Source of the DNA: Acholeplasmatales bacterium
GTDB lineage: Bacteria > Bacillota_I > Bacilli_A > Acholeplasmatales > Anaeroplasmataceae
Assembly (NCBI GenBank): GCA_017462645.1
Contig: JAFTQR010000041.1
Location: forward strand, 1 to 41,178
Length of the DNA: 41,178 nt
Direction of reading: 5' to 3'
In this document: positions 7,470 through 15,176 of the stretch, in pieces
Layout: each line of letters begins with the position of its first letter
How positions within the stretch are numbered: the stretch's first letter is position 1
The notes under the pieces: generated by a model
What the model saw: only the letters and a program-made list of their open reading frames with translations
Told to the model about the DNA's origin: nothing
Database searches by the model: none
Made by a program: the position numbers and the translations under genes

Positions 7470-9407
7470 TCAGCTATTTAATTCTTTCAACACTATATCG
7501 TAATACCCATTTTTCTTGCCTTTTACTATCTTACAATTTAATGATTCTGATATTATCAGTCTCATTTCTCGATATGTTTCTCTAGAAACTGAAGTTCCAA
7601 ATATTTTACTTATAGCATTTAGATCAAGTTTTATTTTATTCATTAGTAACAAAAAAATAATTTCTAAAGAGCAAAACGCGCTTAAATTATTATGGAATTT
7701 ATATATTTCATTAGATGACATACACTCTTTTATAACATCTTCAAAATTTGGAACGATATTATAATTATGTCCATTTAAGATTTTGTTATATTTTTCTGTT
7801 ATCGCTAATAGATATAAAATGTCTAAATCCCCATTGGATTTATAAATTTCAAAGCATTTCTTGTAATATTTTTTTGCTTCTCTGTTGTTGTTTAAAATTC
7901 TAAAAAATTCAGCTTTTATAAATAAACAGTTTGTTAAATATCTACGTTCATTTTTATCATAGAAAGTAATGGCTTCTTCCTCAATTTTAATTAGCTGATT
8001 TATTTTGGCTTTAGTGAATTTATTATCATAAAATTCAATAATCGGATAAAAAGCCTCATAAAAATAGTAATCACTATTTTTGTTATTAGATCTATTATTT
8101 CTAAAATAAATCATCATTTTTTTAGTATCTTCCAAAATTTGCTCCCAGTCCGGAGAGTTTGGTTTTAATTCATTCATTCTGAAAATATTAACTGAAAAGT
8201 GAGAACGTACCCATAAAAGATTATCACTAAAAATAGGTGCAGAATCAGCTAAAGTATTTATAGATTTTTTAAAATCGCCCATATGTTTTTGGACATGTGA
8301 TTTTAACAAAACACTATCAAAATATAACTTTTTTACTAGATGTTGTTGTGTTAAATTTTCATATTTAGATAATTCATCAATTAAACCATCAATAATTTCT
8401 AAGGATAAAGAATATTTGCATTGAAAATGCAACAAATTAGAATGCTCGTACCTACACTTGTAATCATATATTTTATTTCTGTTTGTTAAAATACGAATGT
8501 TATTGAATTTTTCCTCTGCTAAAGGATAGTTTGCGTCTCTAATTGCTTTATAAAATTCAATAAATTTATATTCTGTTTCTAACAAAATATCAAATTCATC
8601 GGATAAAATAATGGTTATAATGTTTCCTATATTATTATTTGAGAGCACGCTTAATTTATTAGATAAACTATTTAAATCATCACCATTTGAAGGTATTTTG
8701 TGTCTGAATTTTGGATTTTGTTTGAGTTCATTAAGTAATATAAAAATCTTGTCTTTATCAAAGTCCAGAGAATTTTTTGATTCATTAGTGAAATTCATAA
8801 AAATAAAAAATACGTTTTTATCTTTAAAGGTATCATCTAAAAATTGAAAATCTGAATTATTAGCATTGTGTACAACAATAATGTTTTTTTTATTATTGAT
8901 TAATAGAATATTTTGTCTTAAATAATCTTTTAAATCTTCTGAGTAATTCACAAAGAATACATTCCCTATTTTTTTATTTTTTTTATCATTTCTTAATTTT
9001 ATTAGTTCTTTACACACTTTATATGAAAGAGATTTTTTTCCATTACTATTTCCAAATTTAAAATCAAAAGAAACATAAAATTCATCTTTTTTATCAAGTA
9101 ATGGCAATGTAGTAGACATTATTTTATCTATAATTTCAACTCTATCTACAAATGGGACTTCCCTCTCTTTATATTCAAATATTTGATAGGACTCTGTTTT
9201 AAGGACATTAATTATATCTTGAATAATAAAATAAGCCATTCCAACAATATCTAAAAATAAAGCAATAATAACGCTTGGAATAATAATTTTTTCATCATCC
9301 GAAAAAGGGAATATTGCTAAGATTATATTAGTTATAATTATTACAATTAGTATTGCTATATAAACGATTATTTTATTACTTTTACTAAAATCTTTTTTAT
9401 ATTTCAT
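7470..9407 (-). CDS. membrane-anchored STAND-like NTPase with helical repeats (candidate defence protein)
   Basis: This 645-residue protein has two transmembrane segments near the N-terminus (about 13-33 and 41-63). Next comes F-V-D-R-V-E-I-I-D-K-I at about 86-96, the lead-in typical of STAND NTPases. A P-loop-like G-N-S-N-G-K-K-S (119-126) follows that is imperfect: the canonical first Gly is Phe and Thr/Ser after GK is Lys. I-I-V-V-H-N-A-N-N looks like a Walker-B strand with Asp lost, and V-F-F-I-F-M-N-F-T resembles the next core strand. Residues about 270-590 are helical and TPR-like (Y-x-C-R-Y-E-H-S-N, then A-K-K-Y-Y-K-K-C-F-E-I-Y), and a winged-helix-like end follows. ATG 9407 has GGAAGGAAG upstream; TTG 9449 is less likely. 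Sensor repeats, an NTPase and a membrane effector on a mobile element fit anti-phage proteins, but the exact family is unknown to me. Confidence 0.55.
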   Translation of the reverse strand: MKYKKDFSKSNKIIVYIAILIVIIITNIILAIFPFSDDEKIIIPSVIIALFLDIVGMAYFIIQDIINVLKTESYQIFEYKEREVPFVDRVEIIDKIMSTTLPLLDKKDEFYVSFDFKFGNSNGKKSLSYKVCKELIKLRNDKKNKKIGNVFFVNYSEDLKDYLRQNILLINNKKNIIVVHNANNSDFQFLDDTFKDKNVFFIFMNFTNESKNSLDFDKDKIFILLNELKQNPKFRHKIPSNGDDLNSLSNKLSVLSNNNIGNIITIILSDEFDILLETEYKFIEFYKAIRDANYPLAEEKFNNIRILTNRNKIYDYKCRYEHSNLLHFQCKYSLSLEIIDGLIDELSKYENLTQQHLVKKLYFDSVLLKSHVQKHMGDFKKSINTLADSAPIFSDNLLWVRSHFSVNIFRMNELKPNSPDWEQILEDTKKMMIYFRNNRSNNKNSDYYFYEAFYPIIEFYDNKFTKAKINQLIKIEEEAITFYDKNERRYLTNCLFIKAEFFRILNNNREAKKYYKKCFEIYKSNGDLDILYLLAITEKYNKILNGHNYNIVPNFEDVIKECMSSNEIYKFHNNLSAFCSLEIIFLLLMNKIKLDLNAISKIFGTSVSRETYREMRLIISESLNCKIVKGKKNGYYDIVLKELNS

Positions 9408-9505
9408 GGTTTCTACTTCCTTCCAATAATCGTATATTATTTTATCCAAATTTTACCATAATTTGTTATAATTTACAACAAAACAGATAAACTAGGAGAA
9501 ATATA

Positions 9506-10420
9506 ATGAAAAAAATTTTTTATGTCAACAACTTTTTAACACTAATTAAAACCACAAAAAACTTATCTCAAAGAACTATAAAAGCATACGAATATGATAT
9601 AAATGCTTTCTTAAAATATCTTGATAATTCAAAAATAACAAAGGTATCATCTAAAACCATAATGGATTATATAGAATTTCTAAGTTCTAACGCAAAAGAC
9701 ACAACTATATCAAGAAAAATTATTACTTTAAAACAATATTTTAACTATCTGGAAGATAATAAAATGTGTGATAATCCTTTTTATAAATTAAAATTTAAAT
9801 TTAAAAAAGAAAGAAGATTACCTAAAACATTAACAATAAACGAAGTAAAAAAATTATTAACTTACATTACTGAAAAATATAATAATTCTTCTACTGTTTT
9901 CGGTAAATTTGAAGCTGCTAGGGATCTCGCTATTATTGATTTATTAGTTTCTACAGGTATTAGAATTGGCGAAGCATCAAACATTGAAATAGAAGATATT
10001 ATCAACCAAGAAAAAATAATATTAATACATGGAAAAGGTAGAAAACAAAGATTAGTTTATATTACTTGTATTGAAACTTGGAATAACATTAAGAATTGGA
10101 TTAAAATAAGGAAGTCTTACACAAAGAATAGTGATTATTTATTTATTAATAGATATGGTGATAAAATAAGTATTCATTCAATTGATGCCTTATTTAATAA
10201 ATATAAAAAAGAAGCAAATATAAATCCTAATGCAACACCGCATTATATTAGACATACATTTGCTACTAATTTATTATCTAATGGGGCAGATTTAAGATCT
10301 GTCCAAGAAATTTTAGGTCATTCAAACATTTCAACTACAGAGATTTATACTGAAGTATCAAATAATAGAAAAAAACAAGTTTTAAAAAAATATAATATGA
10401 GAAATAAAATTAATTATTAA
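9506..10420 (+). CDS. tyrosine recombinase (XerC/XerD-like integrase)
   Basis: This 304-residue phage-integrase-family recombinase has a SAM-like N-terminal core-binding domain (about 1-85, L-S-Q-R-T-I-K-A-Y-E-Y-D-I). The catalytic domain has all expected residues: Arg in S-T-G-I-R-I-G-E, Lys in G-K-G-R-K-Q-R, H-Y-I-R-H-T-F-A-T-N-L-L, L-G-H-S-N-I-S-T-T and the nucleophile Tyr in E-I-Y-T-E-V. AGGAG lies just before ATG 9506. It is not at an element boundary, and the serine recombinase pair is the better candidate for integration into the penicillin-binding protein gene. It may therefore resolve multimers, invert DNA or be the integrase of a nested element. A 14-bp perfect inverted repeat lies 33 bases downstream. 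Confidence 0.9.
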   Translation: MKKIFYVNNFLTLIKTTKNLSQRTIKAYEYDINAFLKYLDNSKITKVSSKTIMDYIEFLSSNAKDTTISRKIITLKQYFNYLEDNKMCDNPFYKLKFKFKKERRLPKTLTINEVKKLLTYITEKYNNSSTVFGKFEAARDLAIIDLLVSTGIRIGEASNIEIEDIINQEKIILIHGKGRKQRLVYITCIETWNNIKNWIKIRKSYTKNSDYLFINRYGDKISIHSIDALFNKYKKEANINPNATPHYIRHTFATNLLSNGADLRSVQEILGHSNISTTEIYTEVSNNRKKQVLKKYNMRNKINY

Positions 10421-10440
10421 AAGATATTATATATTACATT

Positions 10441-10490
10441 TTAATAAAAAAATGGTGTATATACATGTATTGTCGTATATACACCATTGG
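10441..10490 (-). terminator. 14-bp hairpin, terminator for the 78-aa gene or recombinase site
   Basis: AATGGTGTATATAC (10453-10466) and GTATATACACCATT (10477-10490) are perfect inverted repeats around ATGTATTGTC. On the minus strand the stem is followed by TTTTTTTATT, so it should terminate transcripts of the 78-aa gene. On the plus strand there is no U-tract. The unusually long perfect arms next to a tyrosine recombinase also allow a recombination-site reading. Confidence 0.6.
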
Positions 10491-10566
10491 ATTATAACAC
10501 AACTTACAGTTTAAAGTGCCATAGAATCAACTTATTTATTCTATATAGTATTGAATAAACTAATTA

Positions 10567-10803
10567 TTATTTTTTTAGTTGAAATTTATTTATTAAGTCT
10601 ATAGCTTGTTGTTCAGAAATTACAGTTCCTTCGCCAGACATTTTATATTTCATTGTACTAACTCTTCTAACCCATTCTTCATTCTTATTGTCATAAACTT
10701 CACCAATAATATGATATGTTTGATTATCTGGTCCTAGAGGATAACGACAAACTATATTATCACTTAATTTTAAATATTCAAACGCAATTAATTCATTTTT
10801 CAT
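10567..10803 (-). CDS. 78-residue hypothetical protein
   Basis: I do not recognise this small soluble protein. It reads M-K-N-E-L-I-A-F-E-Y-L-K-L-S-D-N, has a central Y-P-L-G-P-D-N-Q-T-Y-H-I-I-G-E-V-Y-D-N and ends with S-E-Q-Q-A-I-D-L-I-N-K-F-Q. The composition suggests a small beta-sheet domain with a C-terminal helix. AAGGAGG lies seven bases before ATG. An extended -10 (TGATATAAT, 10846-10838) gives it its own promoter, 85 bases downstream of the RelA/SpoT-like gene. It could be that protein's partner or antitoxin; only proximity supports this. Confidence 0.6.
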   Translation of the reverse strand: MKNELIAFEYLKLSDNIVCRYPLGPDNQTYHIIGEVYDNKNEEWVRRVSTMKYKMSGEGTVISEQQAIDLINKFQLKK

Positions 10804-10837
10804 TATTATTCCTCCTTAAACTATTTTCTCCACTATT

Positions 10838-10846
10838 ATTATATCA
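10838..10846 (-). promoter_or_regulatory. extended -10 promoter of the 78-aa gene
   Basis: TGATATAAT on the minus strand fits the TGnTATAAT extended -10 consensus and lies 35 bases upstream of the start codon. No clear -35 is seen, as is common for extended -10 promoters. Confidence 0.45.
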
Positions 10847-10887
10847 TATAATCCAATAAAAATTAATGTTTTTAATTATTTTAATTT

Positions 10888-11514
10888 TCAAATTTCATCA
10901 ATATCTTTAGGAATTGGAATTTCATTATATAATTTTCTAATAGCTTCATATATATTTTTTACAATAGATTCATTCAATTCTCTTAAATCCGATTCAAACT
11001 CTCTAACTATTTCATATAAATGATGAGTAATGTTCTTCGCTTTTAATGTATATTTTGTATGAAACTGAAGTTCAAAAACAAAACGAATCTTAATGATATC
11101 ATCATTAAAATAATGTGAGCTAATGTCTTTGTAAAAGGGATCATTAAAACGATTTTTTAAATCAGTCAACTCATAATTATTTTCTTTTAATGCATTTAAA
11201 ATACAATTTACATTATCAGTAAAATTTTCTTCTTTTAAAACAATAGTATATCTCAAATAATCTTTTAATTCCGTTACTTTTCTATTTAAATATTCTTTGT
11301 CATCCTTATTTTCTTGCATATCATCTTCTATATGCGATAAAATTTTTCTTAAAGCAGATTTTTCGGTTTTAAACCTATTATCTAAACCATACAATTCACC
11401 ATTATACTTTTCAGCTAATTTACTTAAAAATGGTGTTACCGATTGTTCTACTTTTTCAGCAAGTTGCAATTGAGTTCTAATTTTCTCCTTTATATAAGTT
11501 GTACTCTCGCACAT
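10888..11514 (-). CDS. RelA/SpoT-fold nucleotidyltransferase-like protein (candidate toxin)
   Basis: This 208-residue protein has the layout of a lone RelA/SpoT synthetase domain with no hydrolase, TGS or ACT part. Visible pieces are K-T-E-K-S-A-L-R-K-I (about 49-58, like the K-x-x-x-S substrate loop), L-K-D-Y-L-R-Y-T-I-V-L (83-93) and Y-K-D-I-S-S-H-Y (128-135, the Y-K-G-I-N strand). F-E-L-Q-F-H-T (147-153, the E-V-Q-I-R-T core) follows, then K-x-x-T-H-H-L-Y-E-I-V-R-E-F. The R-Y-T ... E-x-Q-F-H-T ... T-H-x-L-Y-E combination resembles small RSH proteins found on phages, islands and in toxin systems rather than housekeeping ppGpp synthetases. ATG 11514 is chosen because AAGGAAG lies eight bases upstream (GTG 11523 is alternative). 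Product nucleotide or target is unknown. Confidence 0.6.
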   Translation of the reverse strand: MCESTTYIKEKIRTQLQLAEKVEQSVTPFLSKLAEKYNGELYGLDNRFKTEKSALRKILSHIEDDMQENKDDKEYLNRKVTELKDYLRYTIVLKEENFTDNVNCILNALKENNYELTDLKNRFNDPFYKDISSHYFNDDIIKIRFVFELQFHTKYTLKAKNITHHLYEIVREFESDLRELNESIVKNIYEAIRKLYNEIPIPKDIDEI

Positions 11515-11610
11515 TGTTAACACTTCCTTCCAACGGTAGAATGATTATATCAAAAATATACAAATTATTCAATGGATAAAACAAATTTTGTCAATTAAAA
11601 GGATAATTAC

Positions 11611-11621
11611 TAATCCACTTA
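11611..11621. repeat. right copy of 11-bp terminal inverted repeat TAATCCACTTA
   Basis: This is the exact reverse complement of TAAGTGGATTA at 588-598. It lies in the non-coding 11515-11623 stretch between the RelA/SpoT-like gene and the split penicillin-binding protein gene, 38 bases from the right ATTACAT repeat. Confidence 0.5.
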
Positions 11622-11623
11622 TA

Positions 11624-12706
11624 TTAATATTTAATTTTTATTTTCATAAAACCACTAGAATTACATTCATTTTGAATACCCTCTAGCATAGTTTGACTGC
11701 CATGACCTCCAGCCTTCCAGCATTTTATCTTTCTATCTCCTACTACCCTACTACCACCACAATATATATATTCATTAAAATCAAATTCATTTTCCTCTAA
11801 GGCAGCTGCATAAGTTATAATTTTAAATGTAGATCCTAATTCAAATTGATTAAATATAGGTAGGTTTCTATTATATATACTACTATCGTATGCTTGATAA
11901 TTTGAGGGATCATAATATGGATATGATGTCATAGCTAAAATCTCCCCCGTTTTTGCTGAAACCATTAGCCCCATAACCTGCCTAGGCTCATATAAGGAAA
12001 TTGCCTTATTTATAACACCATCCATTATTTTTTGAAGCTCAAGATCTATAGTTAAATACACATTCATACCTGGTGTAGGCTCTTTAAATAATGTTTTTGT
12101 ATTATGCATTAAATTACCCTTGGCATCAGTATATATGTATAATGATCCCTTTTGATTTTTCAAATATTCATCATACATATATTCAATACCTGCAAGACCT
12201 TGATAATCTTTTCCACAAAAGCCTACAACAGATGCCAGCATTTCTCCATATGGGTAGCTTCTTTTACTATCACAGGTAATATATATACCTGACAAATTTA
12301 ATCCTATAATTTTATCAGCGATTTCTTTATTTACTTGTCTTCCTTCAGGCTTTATTATTTCAATAGAATTAGATTTATTTAAATGCTTATAAATATCATC
12401 ATAATTAGCTTCTAATATATTTGCTAATAATCTAGCTGTTTTCTCCTTATCCTTAACTTGCTTATTAATTGAACAAACAGTATAGCACAATTCATTACCA
12501 ACTATAACTTTTCCGTTTCTATCTAATATTAGTCCTCTTGATGTAGAAACAGGAATTTCTCTACTCCATAAATCATATGCTAATGGATTTATATATTTAG
12601 ACTCAGCAAATGTTATCACTCCAAGCTTAATAGCTAATGATGAAAATAATAAAACAAAAATTAAAAAAACTATAAATATTCTTTTATTCATTATATGTCT
12701 ATTCAA
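11624..12706 (-). pseudogene. N-terminal half of split class B penicillin-binding protein
   Basis: This is the membrane anchor, dimerisation domain and first part of the transpeptidase domain of a class B penicillin-binding protein. An N-terminal transmembrane helix (about 9-27) is followed by R-G-L-I-L-D-R-N-G-K-V and the dimerisation region. The acylation motif S-T-F-K sits in F-E-L-G-S-T-F-K-I-I-T, very like SpoVD/FtsI proteins. Host sequence ends at G-G-H-G-S-Q-T-M-L-E-G-I-Q-N; the last dozen residues to TAA 11624 come from the inserted element. The SxN and KTG parts are at 1-571. As it stands the product lacks half the active site and should be inactive. A TTG start at 12706 is supported by GGGTGA six bases upstream; ATG 12691 lacks a ribosome site. 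Confidence 0.9.
11660..11666. repeat. right element junction, 7-bp direct repeat ATTACAT
   Basis: This is identical to 565-571. To its right the sequence reads (on the minus strand) as uninterrupted transpeptidase up to G-I-Q-N; to its left is element DNA. Confidence 0.6.
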
Positions 12707-12713
12707 TTAAAAT

Positions 12714-12738
12714 CACCCATACATTATATGCATGGGTG
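12714..12738 (-). promoter_or_regulatory. hairpin between hydrolase and penicillin-binding protein genes, overlapping its RBS
   Basis: CACCCAT (12714-12720) and ATGGGTG (12732-12738) are inverted repeats. In minus-strand RNA the 3' arm contains the GGGTGA ribosome site of the TTG start at 12706, so the hairpin could hide it in read-through transcripts. The arm is followed by ATTTTAATT, a weak terminator tail. The loop contains TATAAT on the minus strand, which could be a -10. Confidence 0.45.
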
Positions 12739-12778
12739 TTTAATTATATTTAATATAAAATTTTAAAATATTCTTTTG

Positions 12779-13759
12779 TTATTCAATTATCATTTCAACA
12801 ATCTTATCCATAATATTACTATCTAATTCACCAAGCTTGTGAAAATCAACATTCTTCTTATACTCTATTTGTTGCTCCTCAGTTAAACTGTAAAGTTTTT
12901 TATTATATTCTCTAAATGCATTTACAGCATCATATGAATAATGTGGAAAATGATATTTACCATCAACTATTAAATAATTAAAATTATTAAACTCTTTCTT
13001 TAATAGCTTAGTATTAGCTGTATAGCTTACTGTATTATCATCCCTAGAATGAATAATCAATACCTTGCCATTATAATATTTTAACGATTTAATCGCATTG
13101 CAATATGAATAGCCACCACAATATATTGAGTCAACCATTGTTAATGCTAAGCCTGTAAAGCCATTAAGCTTATAATTCATACCGCTTATTAATTTTTTTA
13201 TTGATAAAAATGGAGATATAGCGACTATTCCAGCAATATCCTTATGATATTTAATAGAATTCACAGTCGCAAATCCACCCCATGAGTGACCTACAACATA
13301 TATTTTCTTATCCTTATAATTTTCTTTTACATATTTAATGCATGCATCAACACATTTAACACTTTGACCAAAGCCCTTTAAATTCTTGCCATCTGATGAA
13401 TCAGTTCCTGTATAATCAAATGAAATTACCTTAAGTCCATTTCTACATAAATATTCTACATCCTGAATATATGACTTTAAGCATGACCACATTCCGTGAC
13501 AATGAATAACAATTCTATCCTCTATTAAAGGGATATTATCATAATAATGAACATATCCTCTTAATATATCATTATCACATTTAAATTCTATAGCCTCTTT
13601 ATATAATCCAAATTCTTCAGAGGTATAATATTTTACAAGCTTATCAGGTACAAATCTCTGACTAAATAACTTTCTATTAGCTTTATATCCAATGATTAGC
13701 ATTATCATTAAAACAATAAAAATAAGCCCAAAAATAATACTTATAGCAATTATTTCCAT
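12779..13759 (-). CDS. membrane-anchored alpha/beta hydrolase
   Basis: This 326-residue serine hydrolase has one N-terminal transmembrane helix (about 2-25) that anchors it in the membrane. The alpha/beta hydrolase core shows the oxyanion region H-C-H-G-M-W, the nucleophile elbow G-H-S-W-G-G, the acid in I-H-S-R-D-D-N-T-V and the catalytic His in G-K-Y-H-F-P-H-Y. Proteins of this shape (YqkD/bem46-like) are esterases or acyl hydrolases of unknown substrate. ATG 13759 is chosen because GGGG lies eight bases upstream; the longer TTG frame at 13777 has no ribosome site. It follows coaX by about 30 bases and may be cotranscribed with it. Confidence 0.75.
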   Translation of the reverse strand: MEIIAISIIFGLIFIVLMIMLIIGYKANRKLFSQRFVPDKLVKYYTSEEFGLYKEAIEFKCDNDILRGYVHYYDNIPLIEDRIVIHCHGMWSCLKSYIQDVEYLCRNGLKVISFDYTGTDSSDGKNLKGFGQSVKCVDACIKYVKENYKDKKIYVVGHSWGGFATVNSIKYHKDIAGIVAISPFLSIKKLISGMNYKLNGFTGLALTMVDSIYCGGYSYCNAIKSLKYYNGKVLIIHSRDDNTVSYTANTKLLKKEFNNFNYLIVDGKYHFPHYSYDAVNAFREYNKKLYSLTEEQQIEYKKNVDFHKLGELDSNIMDKIVEMIIE

Positions 13760-13788
13760 AATTCTTACCCCAAACAAAATGGTAGCAA

Positions 13789-14541
13789 TTAAGCTACCAT
13801 ATTTTTCTTATAAATCTCTAATAATCCTTGTAATGTAAGATTATCAATTCTATCAATCTTATTACTACATAATGGAACTATTAATGATGATAATCCACCT
13901 GTTGCAATAACAGGAATACTATCATTATTTAATTCCTTTTTTATTCTATAAATCATACCATCAACCTGAGATGCAGCACCAAATATAACACCTGATTGCA
14001 TACAAGTAATTGTATTTGTTGCGATTACCTTCTTAGGGCAAACAAGCTCGATATTAGGTAATAAAGCTGCATTAGATACTAATGCCTTCATACTAATAGC
14101 TACACCTGGAGCAATACTACAGCCATAAAAAATACCATTTTTAACATAAATATATTTTGTGGCAGTACCTAAATCAATAATAATTGATTCATCATATAAT
14201 GCACTAGCTCCTGCAGCATCACAAATAATATCAGCACCTACAGTCTTAGGGTCATCAACCTTTAATTGAATACCTGTTTTTATACCAGGACCTAAGATTT
14301 TTGAATCAATGCCATAATATTTATAAAATACCTTTTTTAAAGAACTAGTAATAATAGGAACAACAGATGCAATAAATACATCCTCTATTTTATAAGAATC
14401 AAGCATAGTTTTAATTAAAATATAATATTCATCCGCCGTTTTATCTGTAAATGCTCTTAAACGAAATGATTGAATAATATGATTATTCTCTGCAATTCCA
14501 AATACAATATTTGAATTACCAACATCAACTAATAAAACCAT
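13789..14541 (-). CDS. coaX: type III pantothenate kinase
   Basis: This enzyme phosphorylates pantothenate, the first step of coenzyme A synthesis, in the cytoplasm. The 250-residue protein has the ASKHA-fold phosphate motif D-V-G-N-S-N near the N-terminus. Pantothenate/ATP-site motifs follow: G-A-D-I-I-C-D-A, I-I-D-L-G-T-A-T-K and A-P-G-V-A-I-S. Type III kinases need a monovalent cation and are not feedback-inhibited by CoA. AGGAGG precedes ATG. An ECF transporter substrate-binding subunit lies 14 bases upstream in the same direction; together they form a likely pantothenate uptake and activation pair. Confidence 0.95.
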   Translation of the reverse strand: MVLLVDVGNSNIVFGIAENNHIIQSFRLRAFTDKTADEYYILIKTMLDSYKIEDVFIASVVPIITSSLKKVFYKYYGIDSKILGPGIKTGIQLKVDDPKTVGADIICDAAGASALYDESIIIDLGTATKYIYVKNGIFYGCSIAPGVAISMKALVSNAALLPNIELVCPKKVIATNTITCMQSGVIFGAASQVDGMIYRIKKELNNDSIPVIATGGLSSLIVPLCSNKIDRIDNLTLQGLLEIYKKNMVA

Positions 14542-14555
14542 ACTATACCTCCTTA

Positions 14556-15176
14556 TTATTCCTCTATATCTAAATCCTCATCATCTTCTAAATCAAATGT
14601 AGTACCTAAATTAAAATTCTTTAATGCTATTTTAGATACCTGAGTCACAGCTGGTGACAGGATAGAATTCACTAAAAATTCTATAATAAAATTAATACCA
14701 ATCATTGTTAAGAATAAATATCCTAACACATCAGATCCACCTGCCCAAGTTTTCAATGTATCAAAGAAGAATACAATACATCCTAACGCAAATATACCTG
14801 TATTAACAATTGGAGCTAATATAGATGCTAGCACAACTGCAACCACAAAATTCTTCTTATAAAGCAACTTGAATGCAAGCGCAGAAACAATACCAGCTGC
14901 TGTAGATTTAACTAAACACAAAATAATGGTCGCGACCGGATTAATAACATAAAATGCCTCAGCATTTGTAACAAGAACTATAAATCCCATAACAAATCCT
15001 AAAATTGCACCTCCAGATACGCCATATAAAATAGCACCTACAACTAAAGGTATTAATGCAAGAGTTATACTAAATTCACCAAATTTAATGAATAAAGATA
15101 AAACCTGCAATACAGCAACTACTGCTGCTAGGCTGGCAATACCAACCATTCGTTTAATTCTTAAACTGTTTTTCAT
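14556..15176 (-). CDS. ECF transporter S component, probably pantothenate (PanT-like)
   Basis: This 206-residue integral membrane protein has about six hydrophobic segments and the layout of energy-coupling-factor S components: an early M-V-G-I-A-S-L-A-A-V-V-A-V-L helix, I-P-L-V-V-G-A-I-L-Y-G-V-S-G-G-A-I-L-G-F, and an acidic tail E-D-D-E-D-L-D-I-E-E. S components bind a vitamin and work with a shared EcfAA'T module, which is not in this window. Pantothenate is inferred because coaX follows directly. Sequence alone does not exclude riboflavin or another vitamin. GAAAGGAAAAG is the ribosome site. Confidence 0.75.
   Translation of the reverse strand: MKNSLRIKRMVGIASLAAVVAVLQVLSLFIKFGEFSITLALIPLVVGAILYGVSGGAILGFVMGFIVLVTNAEAFYVINPVATIILCLVKSTAAGIVSALAFKLLYKKNFVVAVVLASILAPIVNTGIFALGCIVFFFDTLKTWAGGSDVLGYLFLTMIGINFIIEFLVNSILSPAVTQVSKIALKNFNLGTTFDLEDDEDLDIEE

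Larger units (their letters stand above)
565..11666. mobile_element. integrative element (~11.1 kb) inserted in a penicillin-binding protein gene
   Basis: The element lies between two halves of one transpeptidase gene and is flanked by the 7-bp repeat ATTACAT. An 11-bp perfect inverted repeat, TAAGTGGATTA at 588-598 and its complement at 11611-11621, sits just inside. It carries two large serine recombinases, a tyrosine recombinase, an ImmA/repressor control pair and several accessory genes. No conjugation, capsid, relaxase or replication genes are visible, so it is probably a mobilisable or non-conjugative element, comparable in logic to SCC-type islands or skin-like elements. The serine recombinase pair is the likely integrase because it is intact and large serine recombinases commonly integrate inside genes. 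The tyrosine recombinase could belong to an older nested element. Confidence 0.8.

Noticed and set aside
11624-12706. A naturally short, complete penicillin-binding protein
   Set aside because: It stops between STxK and SxN, its last dozen residues are unrelated to the family, and the missing half is found in frame at the left edge of the window.
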